Shown: positions 47,123 through 54,801 of the stretch, one piece after another
Layout: each line of letters starts with the position of its first letter
How positions within the stretch are numbered: the first letter of the stretch is position 1
Origin: Klebsiella grimontii
GTDB lineage: Bacteria; Pseudomonadota; Gammaproteobacteria; Enterobacterales; Enterobacteriaceae
Reading direction: 5' to 3'
Assembly: GCF_900200035.1 (NCBI RefSeq)
Contig: NZ_FZTC01000019.1
Location: forward strand, 682,001-746,000
DNA length: 64,000 nt
Translations under genes and position numbers: made by a program
The notes under the pieces: model-generated
What the model saw: only the letters and a program-made list of their open reading frames with translations
Databases searched by the model: none
What the model was told of the DNA's origin: nothing

Positions 47123-47222
47123 CGCTTAAGGGCCGTCACGGTTCGACAAAACGAAAGCGCCCTCATCGCCCGCGCAAGATCTTCTCCCCGGCGGCGCAGC
47201 CGCGCGCCGGGGTCGTTATCGA

Positions 47223-47954
47223 TTACAGCACTTTACTTAAAAACGCGGCGGTGCGCGGGTTAGTCGGCGCGCTAAAGATCTGCGCCGGTTTTCCCTCTTC
47301 CTGAATGATGCCCTGGTCGATAAAGATAACCCGGTCGGCCACTTCGCGGGCAAAGCCCATTTCGTGGGTCACGATAACCATGGTCATCCCTTCGCTGGCG
47401 AGGTTTTTCATCACCTCCAGCACGTCGCCCACCAGCTCAGGATCGAGCGCCGAGGTGGGCTCATCGAACAGCATAATCGACGGCTTCATCGCCAGCGCGC
47501 GGGCGATGGCCACCCGCTGCTGCTGCCCTCCGGAGAGGCTGGAGGGCCAGGCGTCGCGCTTGTCGCTCAGCCCGACCTTCGCCAGCAGCTCTTCCGCCAG
47601 ACGCACCGCCTCCGCGCGCGCCATGCCGCGCAGGTTCATCGGGGCCATAATCAGGTTTTCCAGCACCGTTTTGTGCGGGAACAGATTAAAACGCTGAAAC
47701 ACCATGCCGACGCTTTCCCGCATCTTATTCAGATCGGTCGCGCGATCGTGGGCGGCAAAGCCGTTCACCTCCACCTCGCCTTCGCTGACGGTTTCCAGCG
47801 CGTTCATGCAGCGCAGGAAGGTGCTTTTCCCGGAGCCGGACGGGCCGATAATACAGACCACTTCCTGCGGTTTGATATCGCAGCTGATGCCGCGCAGAAC
47901 GTGGCTATCGCCGAAGCGCTTGTGCAGATTGTTAATGTGAATCACTTTTGCCAA
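47223..47954 (-). CDS. Polar amino acid ABC transporter ATPase (GlnQ/HisP-like)
   Basis: 243 residues, typical for this class. Walker A is GPSGSGKST at 37-45, signature [15 protein letters not shown], Walker [17 protein letters not shown] and switch His in [19 protein letters not shown]. It is the last gene of a leftward three-gene importer and overlaps the permease gene by 23 bases. Confidence 0.92.
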   Translation of the reverse strand: MAKVIHINNLHKRFGDSHVLRGISCDIKPQEVVCIIGPSGSGKSTFLRCMNALETVSEGEVEVNGFAAHDRATDLNKMRESVGMVFQRFNLFPHKTVLENLIMAPMNLRGMARAEAVRLAEELLAKVGLSDKRDAWPSSLSGGQQQRVAIARALAMKPSIMLFDEPTSALDPELVGDVLEVMKNLASEGMTMVIVTHEMGFAREVADRVIFIDQGIIQEEGKPAQIFSAPTNPRTAAFLSKVL

Positions 47955-48696
47955 ACCTCTTTTCCAGACGGTTAACCAGCTGCGCCAGCAGGAAAGTAAT
48001 GACCCAGTAAACCAGGGAGATGGTCAGGTAGGGTTCCCAGTAGGTGGCGTAGGCGCCGGAAACGGTGCGCGCGGCGTAGGCCAGGTCCGCCAGACCGATG
48101 GCCGACGCCAGCGAGGAGTCCTTGACGATGGCGATGGCGTTGTTGCCCAGCGGCGGCAGAATGCGGCGAAACGCCTGCGGCAAAATCACCTGACGCATGG
48201 TTTTCCACCACGGCATTCCCAGCGCCCGGGAGGCTTCCATCTGCCCCTTATCGATCGACTGGATCCCGGCGCGGAATATTTCGGAGACGTAGGCCCCGGC
48301 GTTCAGCGTAATCGCCACGATACAGGAGAGAAACGCGCCATAGTTCGAGCGCAGCTCGCGGGCGAAATCGGCGCTCATCATGCCGCTGGTCACCAGCAGA
48401 CCGTCGCGCGGGTTGATAAACAGCGGCACCAGCGCGAAGTGCACCACCATAATTTGCACGAACAGCGGCGTGCCGCGAAACGCGCTGACGTAAAAACGCA
48501 CCGGAAACTGCACCAGATAACGCAGAACGTATTTCCATACCCCGTGCTCAGCTTTCGCCATCCGCCCCAGCCCGAGAGTCAGCCCCCACAGGGTGCCAAG
48601 GATCACGCAGATAATGGTACATTTAATGGTCATCAGGGCACCGTCCATAAACAGCGGACCGTACTCCTCAATGATCTCCCAACGGAATCCCGTCAT
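47932..48696 (-). CDS. Polar amino acid ABC transporter permease (HisM/GlnP-like)
   Basis: 254 residues with about five membrane segments and the HisMQ-type coupling loop [34 protein letters not shown] periplasmic insertion of about 30 residues (around residues 90-120) makes it longer than GlnP. It probably forms a homodimer, since only one permease gene is present. It lies between the ATPase (overlapping) and the binding-protein gene (65 bp upstream). Confidence 0.9.
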   Translation of the reverse strand: MTGFRWEIIEEYGPLFMDGALMTIKCTIICVILGTLWGLTLGLGRMAKAEHGVWKYVLRYLVQFPVRFYVSAFRGTPLFVQIMVVHFALVPLFINPRDGLLVTSGMMSADFARELRSNYGAFLSCIVAITLNAGAYVSEIFRAGIQSIDKGQMEASRALGMPWWKTMRQVILPQAFRRILPPLGNNAIAIVKDSSLASAIGLADLAYAARTVSGAYATYWEPYLTISLVYWVITFLLAQLVNRLEKRFGKSDSH

Positions 48697-48761
48697 AACC
48701 CTTCCCTAAAAAATACGGCTATCGCCAGAGTCGATAGCCGTGATGAAAACAAATATGCGAA

Positions 48762-49529
48762 TTATTGCGCTGGCAGCGTCGGGACGTTGTCGTCGAACCA
48801 GGTTTTATAGATTTTGGCGTAGGTGCCGTCAGCGATGATTTTCTGTAAACCGGCGTTGATTTTCGCCTGCAGCTCGCTGTTGCCTTTCGCCACCGCGATA
48901 CCGAAATACTGGCGCTCAAATTTGGCATCCGGCACCAGCTTGAACTGCTTCTCCGGGTGCTGCTTGATGTAGTATTTCACCACGCCGACGTCGCCAACCG
49001 CCGCGCTGACGCCGTCTTCAAACAGCTCCTGCAGCATCAGCGGGGTATTATCAAAACGCTTGATCGAGGTGCTGTTCTTGCCCAGCACGTCGGAGACCAC
49101 GATATCGCCGGTGCTGGAGTTCACCACCCCGACTTTCTCACTTTTCAGCGCCTCAAGGGAGGTGACTTTTGAATCCGCCGGCACGACGATGGACTGCTCG
49201 GCCGGGAAATAAGGGGCGGAGAAATCCACCATCTGCTTACGCTTATCGGTGATGGTGATCCCGGAGATAATAATGTCGCGATCGCCGGTGCTCAGGGTGG
49301 CGAAGATCCCTTCCCACGGCGTATTGACCAGTTTGATATCAAAGCCTTCCGCTTTGGCGATCGCTTTAATGATATCGATATCAAAACCTTCCAGCTGTTT
49401 CTGGCTGTTCTCAAACTCAAACGGGCGATAGGTGCCGCCGGAGCCCACCACGTATGTTTGCTGAGCCGCGTGGGCGGTGCCGATCATCGCCGCGACCAGG
49501 CAGCATGCTTTCATCCAGTTCTTAACCAT
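48762..49529 (-). CDS. Polar amino acid substrate-binding protein (SBP family 3)
   Basis: 255 residues with a signal peptide (MVKNWMKACCLVAAMIGTAHAA). The family 3 signature GFDIDIIKAIAKAEG is at residues ~48-62 and the ligand loop with ITDKRKQMVDFSAPYF near residue 100. Arg and Asp positions fit binding of an amino acid backbone, but specificity cannot be read. It is the first gene of the leftward importer. A perfect palindrome lies 11 bp upstream of its start codon. Confidence 0.92.
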   Translation of the reverse strand: MVKNWMKACCLVAAMIGTAHAAQQTYVVGSGGTYRPFEFENSQKQLEGFDIDIIKAIAKAEGFDIKLVNTPWEGIFATLSTGDRDIIISGITITDKRKQMVDFSAPYFPAEQSIVVPADSKVTSLEALKSEKVGVVNSSTGDIVVSDVLGKNSTSIKRFDNTPLMLQELFEDGVSAAVGDVGVVKYYIKQHPEKQFKLVPDAKFERQYFGIAVAKGNSELQAKINAGLQKIIADGTYAKIYKTWFDDNVPTLPAQ

Positions 49530-49540
49530 GACAACTCCGT

Positions 49541-49563
49541 TTTATGCATTAATTTTGCATAAA
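49541..49563. promoter_or_regulatory. Perfect palindrome before the amino acid ABC operon
   Basis: TTTATGCA and TGCATAAA separated by seven bases, between the RpiR gene and the binding-protein start. Perfect symmetry and position suggest a repressor site, most simply for the adjacent RpiR-family regulator. Confidence 0.5.
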
Positions 49564-49624
49564 AATACACAGAGTCAGCATGGCATGCAACCGGAAACCT
49601 TGCCGAGAGTAAATTATCTGCCGT

Positions 49625-50524
49625 TTAGCTTCGTTTACCGCCGGATTTCCCGATGGCCCGATGCAATTCATTGATCCGCTTCATCGATTTCACCGTCTTC
49701 TGCGGCGCGGTGGAGGCCACCGACAGCACGATCATCTCCAGGCATACCAGCACCGTCCCGTGCAGCGGCACCCGCCCGTTATCGCCGCCGCGCGGCACCT
49801 CAATCACCACCTGCGCCTGCTGGCTAAAGCGGGAGTCCAGCGCCTGAGTCAGCAAGATCGTCGGGATCCCCAGGCGCCGGGCCTCGCGCAGGGTAGTCAT
49901 CCCCTCCCGGTGCGGCGACTTTTGCCCCATCATAATCAGCACATCGCCGCGCTGCAGGCCGATCAGCTGCTCGGCGAGGCTAAAGCCGGTGCGGTTCATC
50001 ACGTACGAAGGCAGGCCGATGCGGCTCAGTAGCCTGGCGGTATATTCCGCCAGTATGCCCGAGGCGCCGATCCCGAAAATGCCCACCTGGCGCGCGCCGG
50101 TCAGCAGCGCCACAGCCTGAGCCACCGCCGCGCGGTTGTCAGGTCGCGACAGCACTTCGCAGGCCCGCTGATGCCCCTCAAGGACAAAATCAATGCTCGA
50201 ATGGACATCGCTGGAGAGCGCGCTCACCGTTGAAATCATCTTTTCCGACGAGGTCGCCGATGGGCCAAACCAGCGTTCCATGGTCTGCTTTAGTTCCCGC
50301 AGTCCGGCGAAGCCGAGCGCCTGGATGGCGCGTACCACCGTGGCGTCCGAGGTGTTGGTCGCGCTCGCGATTTCCATGGCCGTGCGCTCCAGCACCGCTT
50401 CCCGGTTATCGTTGATATAGCTCGCCACCGCCAGCAGACGCGGCGAAAGCTGATGCGCGCGGGCGCGAAAACGTTCGCCGAACAGGTCAACCCGCCCCTT
50501 CTCTCTCTTAACCGCCATTTTCAT
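49625..50524 (-). CDS. RpiR family transcriptional regulator
   Basis: 299 residues. The N-terminal HTH_6 domain (FRARAHQLSPRLLAVASYIND... to NTSDATVVRAIQALGFAGLRELK) is followed by a SIS domain (about residues 125-260, with GIGASGILAEYTARLLSRIG and VLIMMGQKSPHREG). RpiR regulators usually sense phosphosugars, but several govern amino acid or opine uptake. Its ATG overlaps the stop of the siderophore-binding-protein gene (ATGA), so it can be made from the iron transport message. It also sits directly upstream of the amino acid importer, its more likely target. Confidence 0.88.
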   Translation of the reverse strand: MKMAVKREKGRVDLFGERFRARAHQLSPRLLAVASYINDNREAVLERTAMEIASATNTSDATVVRAIQALGFAGLRELKQTMERWFGPSATSSEKMISTVSALSSDVHSSIDFVLEGHQRACEVLSRPDNRAAVAQAVALLTGARQVGIFGIGASGILAEYTARLLSRIGLPSYVMNRTGFSLAEQLIGLQRGDVLIMMGQKSPHREGMTTLREARRLGIPTILLTQALDSRFSQQAQVVIEVPRGGDNGRVPLHGTVLVCLEMIVLSVASTAPQKTVKSMKRINELHRAIGKSGGKRS

Positions 50525-51468
50525 TTCAGCCCCTCGGGTAGAGGACGCCCGGCGATGTGCGACTGCACCTGGGTGACCATCAGCGACAGCGCGGCGTAGG
50601 AGTTAGAGATAACCTCCTCGCGCGGCAGCAGAATATAGCGCCCGGTACGGCAGGCGCGCATAAAGTCGCACCAGCCAGGCATCACGCCCTCCATCGCCCG
50701 CAGCTCATCCTGCGGCTTACCGCCGGTATCGGAGCGCCAGGTGGCAAACACAAAATCGGCATCCAGCTCCGGTAGCTGCTCGGCGCTGACGTCAATGCGC
50801 TGGCCCTCGGGGATGTTGTCAATCAGCGGCGGGAAGCGGAATCCGGCATCGCGCAGCACGCGGCCCAGCGCATGATAGGAGTGATGCACGGTCACCTTGC
50901 CGTTGTTGGCCTGAATCACCGAGACAACGATGTTTTGCGTATCCACCATCGCCTTTAGCTGGGCTATCTGCGCCTGATAGCGGCGTTCGAGGATTAAGAG
51001 CCGCGGCTGGGTACCGGTGAGCTGCGCCAGCTTGCGGTAAATGCGCGGCGCGCTGCCCTGCAAATGGTCGATGCTGACCGTTGGCGCAATCTTCTCCAGC
51101 TGCTCCACCGAGACGTGGCGGCTCGGTTCGGTAATAATCAGGTCCGGTTTCGCGGCGGCCACCGCTTCGAGGTCGATATCCGCCGTGCCGATAAACTGAA
51201 TCGCACTGTTATCGAAATCAATCCCGGTCAGCTGTGCGCTGGAGCGTAAAAAGTGGCTGCCGTCCGGACGGGTCCTCCCGTGGCTGGCGACCGGCGGGAC
51301 GCCAAGCTCAATCAGGGGAATGGTGATATCCAGGTCGTGCATCGACACAATGCGCTGCGGGTGCAGCGGAACGGTCACCGTGCGACCTAAGTCGTCGGTG
51401 AAGGTTTGCGTATCGGCGGCCGAGGCGACGCCCGCCAGCAGCACCAGCAGAGAAACGAACCAACGCAT
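50521..51468 (-). CDS. Iron-siderophore periplasmic binding protein (FecB/FhuD-like)
   Basis: 315 residues from the ATG at 51468, which puts a signal peptide (MRWFVSLLVLLAGVASAA) at the front; the longer frame upstream is rejected. The mature protein is a class III binding protein: FTDDLGRTVTVPLHPQRIVSMHDLDITIPLIELG, then AVAAAKPDLIITEPSRHVSVEQLEKIAPTV. It would take a ferric siderophore from the TonB-dependent receptor to the permease. The gene is last of the ABC set and is translationally coupled to the RpiR gene. Confidence 0.87.
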   Translation of the reverse strand: MRWFVSLLVLLAGVASAADTQTFTDDLGRTVTVPLHPQRIVSMHDLDITIPLIELGVPPVASHGRTRPDGSHFLRSSAQLTGIDFDNSAIQFIGTADIDLEAVAAAKPDLIITEPSRHVSVEQLEKIAPTVSIDHLQGSAPRIYRKLAQLTGTQPRLLILERRYQAQIAQLKAMVDTQNIVVSVIQANNGKVTVHHSYHALGRVLRDAGFRFPPLIDNIPEGQRIDVSAEQLPELDADFVFATWRSDTGGKPQDELRAMEGVMPGWCDFMRACRTGRYILLPREEVISNSYAALSLMVTQVQSHIAGRPLPEGLK

Positions 51469-51484
51469 AGCGATCCTTTTTGAT

Positions 51485-52537
51485 TTACAGGGCGTCACGG
51501 CGACGCCAGAGCAGAACGATAAAAAACGGACAGCCGACCAGAGCAATCACGATCCCCGCAGGGATCTGCAGCGGCGCGAACGCCAGCCGGCCAATGGTAT
51601 CGGTGGCTAACACCAGCAGCGCGCCGATCAACGCGCTGCCGCAGAGCAGCGCCACCTGGCCGCCGCGCAGCAGAAAACGCGCCATATGCGGCGCCATCAG
51701 GCCAACGAAGCCAAGGCTACCGACGCAGGAGACGCTGGCGGAGGTGAGCAGCACCGGCGCGAAAAAGCGCAGCAGGGTGAGCTGCTGCAGACGTACCCCG
51801 AGGCCGATGGCCGTGCGGTCGCCGAGCAGCGCCGCATCGGCGGCCCCGGCGGTCAAAAAAAGGATCATCGCCCCGGGTAGCGCCCAGCAGAAAGCGACGG
51901 CCAACAGCGGCCAGGTCGCCGCGTGCAGGCTGCCCGCCAGCCAGATCATCGCCGTCTGTACATCGCGCACGTCGGCGGTGGTCATAAAAATGCCGACCGC
52001 CGCCGCCAGCGTCCAGGAGACGCCGATGCCGATGAGAATAAAGCGCGGGCGCGAACAGTCGCGGGCCAGCGCCAGAACCAGCAGCGCCACCAGCACGCCG
52101 CCGAGCATCCCCGCCAGCGGCCGCCAGATGACGCCCACTGCCGGAAAGAACAGCACCAGCGCCAGAACCACAATACTGGCCCCCTCCTTCACTCCGATAA
52201 GCCCGGGGTCCGCCAGACCGTTGCGGGTAATGCTCTGCATCGCCGCGCCGGCGAGGCCGAGCATCGCCCCGCACAGCAGCGCCATCAACAGCCTCGGCAG
52301 ACGGATATCAAACAGGATAAAACGCGGCTGTTCGGCGACGTTTTCCACGCCCAGCAGCGCGCGAAACAGGGTACCGGAAGGCATCGGGAAACTGCCGCGG
52401 GTCAGGCCAAACAGCGCCAGCAGCAGAATAACGAGCAGCATGCCGGCTGCGATTTTTAACGCCGCGGGCCGCAGCAAAAAATGCCGGCCGCCGCAGGCAA
52501 GCGGCTGAAAACCGGCGCGACGGGCGGCGCTTTTCAT
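51485..52537 (-). CDS. FecCD-family siderophore permease
   Basis: 350 residues with about nine or ten membrane segments, typical of FecCD permeases. Recognisable parts are DIRLPRLLMALLCGAMLGLAGAAMQSITRNGLADPGLIGVKEGAS and the C-terminal GFVGLMAPHMARFL, which contacts the ATPase. It pairs with the second permease encoded upstream (overlapping by four bases) to form a heterodimer. It lies 16 bp before the binding-protein gene. Confidence 0.9.
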   Translation of the reverse strand: MKSAARRAGFQPLACGGRHFLLRPAALKIAAGMLLVILLLALFGLTRGSFPMPSGTLFRALLGVENVAEQPRFILFDIRLPRLLMALLCGAMLGLAGAAMQSITRNGLADPGLIGVKEGASIVVLALVLFFPAVGVIWRPLAGMLGGVLVALLVLALARDCSRPRFILIGIGVSWTLAAAVGIFMTTADVRDVQTAMIWLAGSLHAATWPLLAVAFCWALPGAMILFLTAGAADAALLGDRTAIGLGVRLQQLTLLRFFAPVLLTSASVSCVGSLGFVGLMAPHMARFLLRGGQVALLCGSALIGALLVLATDTIGRLAFAPLQIPAGIVIALVGCPFFIVLLWRRRDAL

Positions 52538-53559
52538 TTAAAAAACCTCGCGGCGATAAAAATAAATACCGGCGCCCCCACCAGCGCGGTCATCGCGCCG
52601 GTTGCCAGCTCCTGGGGCGCGACCAGGGTACGCGCGGCGATATCCGCCAGCAGCAGCACCAGGGCGCCAACCGGGGCGGCCAGCGGCAGCGCCAGGCGAA
52701 TATCTTCGCTAATCAGCCGACGCACCGCGTGGGGGACCACCAGCCCGACAAAGCCGATCGGCCCGGCCACCGCCACCGCGGAGCCGCACAATAGCGCAAT
52801 GGCGGCCAGCCCCAGCAGGCGGGTCTGAACAATCTTCACCCCCAGCCCCAGCGCGACTTTATCGCCCAGCGCCAGCACGTTCAGACGCGGCGCGATGGCC
52901 AGCGCGACCGTCACTCCCGCCAGCGCCGGGAGCAGCGCCGCGCGCAGCGTTTGCCAGTTCAGTCCGGCAAGATCGCCCGCCAGCCAGGTACGCATCGCCA
53001 GTAGCGTTTGTTCATCGAGGATCAGAATCGCCGCCGTGACCGCCGAGGCAAACGCCGACAGCGCTACCCCACAGAGGGTAATGCGTAGCGGCGTCACGCC
53101 ACCGCGCCCGGATGACGACAGCAGCATCACGCCGCCAAACAGCAGCGCCGCGCCGCAGGCGGCGGTGAGCGGTCTGGCTAACGCCAAGCCGCCGAGGCTG
53201 ATTCCGAGCGCCGACGTCGCCACCACCGCCAGCGAAGCGCCAGCGTTAAGGCCGAGAATATGCGGCTCGCCCAGCGGATTGCGGATCACGGTTTGCAGCA
53301 GCAGCCCCGCCACGCCGAGCGCCGCGCCGGTGAGCAGCGCCGCCGCGAGACGTACCAGGCGTAAATCAACGATAATGCGGTGGTCAAAGTTGCGCGGATC
53401 GTAGTGAAACAGCGCCTGAAGCACCGTTTGCGGCGCAATCCAGCGCGCGCCGAGCCCGAGATGTACCAGCGAGCCGCCCAGCAGCAGTAAACTCAGCAGT
53501 ACCAGCGCCAGCCGGGGCCGGGATTGTCGGCGCGGCAGCAGTAGCGCGGAGGCGCTCAT
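52534..53559 (-). CDS. FecCD-family siderophore permease
   Basis: 341 residues, again a FecCD permease: DLRLVRLAAALLTGAALGVAGLLLQTVIRNPLGEPHILGLNAGASLAV and GPIGFVGLVVPHAVRRLI are diagnostic. Both ends overlap its neighbours by four bases, ATPase upstream and permease downstream, indicating one message with coupled translation. The gene is notably GC-rich, which produces many open shadow frames. Confidence 0.9.
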   Translation of the reverse strand: MSASALLLPRRQSRPRLALVLLSLLLLGGSLVHLGLGARWIAPQTVLQALFHYDPRNFDHRIIVDLRLVRLAAALLTGAALGVAGLLLQTVIRNPLGEPHILGLNAGASLAVVATSALGISLGGLALARPLTAACGAALLFGGVMLLSSSGRGGVTPLRITLCGVALSAFASAVTAAILILDEQTLLAMRTWLAGDLAGLNWQTLRAALLPALAGVTVALAIAPRLNVLALGDKVALGLGVKIVQTRLLGLAAIALLCGSAVAVAGPIGFVGLVVPHAVRRLISEDIRLALPLAAPVGALVLLLADIAARTLVAPQELATGAMTALVGAPVFIFIAARFFK

Positions 53560-54377
53560 AACGCCTTCTCCTCACGGGCGCGGAACGGCATAAAAAAGGG
53601 CTTGCCGGTCTGCGGGTTGAGCGACATCTGCACGTCCACGTCAAAAACAGTTTTGATCAGTTCCGGCGTACAGATCTCCTGTTCATTAATCACCCCGGCG
53701 ATCTGCCCTTTTTTAAGAAACACCAGCAGGTCGGCGTAGTTCACCGCGAAGTTCAGGTCGTGCAGGACGGTGACCACCGTGCGGCCGTGATCGCGGGTTA
53801 AGGTTTGCAGCAGTTCGAGAATGTCGACCTGATAGCGCAGATCGAGCCAGGTAGTGGGTTCATCCAGCAGAATTGTCGCCGTTTGCTGAGCGAGGGCCAT
53901 CGCGATCCAGCAGCGCTGACGCTGGCCGCCGGAGAGGCTATCAACCGCTAGATGGGCAAATTCGGCGGTGCCGGTGAGCATTAGCGCCTCTTCGACCGCC
54001 CGTTCATCGGCCTCGGACCATTGACGCATCAGACCCTGCCAGGGGTAGCGCCCGCGGGAAACCAGTTCAAACACCGTCAACCCTTCCGGCGTTAGCGGCG
54101 ATTGCGGCAGAATCCCCAGCCGCCGGGAGACCTCACGGGTCGGCATCTGATGAATCACCTCGCCGTCCAGACGTACGCAGCCGCCCAGCGGCTTGAGCAT
54201 CCGGGCGATGGTCGACAGCAGCGTCGATTTCCCCGAGCCGTTGGCGCCGGCCAGTACCGTCATTTTCCCGTGGGGGATGGTCAGATGAATATTATCGACA
54301 ATTAGCGTCTGGCCATATCCGGCCGACAGGGAATCGAGGACGATCCCCTGCTCTGCAGGCAACACCCGCTGTGGCAT
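53556..54377 (-). CDS. Siderophore ABC transporter ATPase (FecE/FhuC-like)
   Basis: 273 residues from the ATG at 54377, which has GGAG about eight bases upstream; an in-frame ATG 51 bases earlier gives a poorly conserved Arg-rich head. Walker A is GANGSGKS at 44-51, the Q-loop LPQSPLTPEG, signature LSGGQRQRCWIAMAL and Walker B ILLDEPTTWLDLRYQ follow. It is the first gene of the leftward ferric-siderophore importer and lies opposite the receptor gene, with Fur-like sites between. Confidence 0.9.
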   Translation of the reverse strand: MPQRVLPAEQGIVLDSLSAGYGQTLIVDNIHLTIPHGKMTVLAGANGSGKSTLLSTIARMLKPLGGCVRLDGEVIHQMPTREVSRRLGILPQSPLTPEGLTVFELVSRGRYPWQGLMRQWSEADERAVEEALMLTGTAEFAHLAVDSLSGGQRQRCWIAMALAQQTATILLDEPTTWLDLRYQVDILELLQTLTRDHGRTVVTVLHDLNFAVNYADLLVFLKKGQIAGVINEQEICTPELIKTVFDVDVQMSLNPQTGKPFFMPFRAREEKAL

Positions 54378-54434
54378 AACTCGCTCCCGCGCCGCAACGG
54401 CGTGGCGCCAGGCCCGCTCGTTCCGCACTCAAAC

Positions 54435-54453
54435 AAAAATAAATCTCATTCTC
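54435..54453 (-). promoter_or_regulatory. Fur-box-like site before the siderophore ABC operon
   Basis: On the reverse strand GAGAATGAGATTTATTTTT agrees with the 19-bp Fur consensus GATAATGATAATCATTATC at 13 positions. It lies about 60 bp upstream of the ATPase start, where Fe-Fur would block transcription. Confidence 0.6.
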
Positions 54454-54801
54454 TTTTGATCATGCGGCGGATGAATGTAGTAGTCAATACCCCGAGACCG
54501 CATCGATAACGGCGGTCTACTACCGACAACCGCACCTCCAGAAAATGAATTAATAACCAATAAAAACAAAAAATTAATTTATATCCACTCTACTTATTCA
54601 GCGCTGATTGCGTGATTGTTTACGCCAGCACTTTTTTATCTTACATAACGTTTACTACTACATTCCTTCGTGATTGAATGATTCTCAATTACATATCTGC
54701 ACGCCTTCTGGCGTTAATAACAGATAGCTTTCTTTTTCAGGGCAATGATTTTATTGGCTTTACCTCTGCGCAAAGGCGAGGTTCGTTCACGAGACACAAA
54801 A
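54454..54801. other. Divergent regulatory region, siderophore operon / receptor
   Basis: AT-rich sequence between the ABC operon and the receptor gene. It holds the two Fur-like sites and, between them, a stretch around 54540-54610 rich in A and T suited to promoters. No coding frame was seen. Confidence 0.5.
54674..54692 (+). promoter_or_regulatory. Fur-box-like site before the receptor gene
   Basis: TTGAATGATTCTCAATTAC; its complement contains TTGAGAATCATT, very close to the core TGATAATCATT, with about 12-13 of 19 matches. It lies 110 bp before the receptor start, consistent with iron repression of the receptor. Confidence 0.6.

Noticed and set aside
51485-53559. Long forward-strand frames opposite the siderophore permease genes
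   Set aside because: They are shadows of very GC-rich FecCD genes; their products are Arg/Ala/Pro-rich with no domain.
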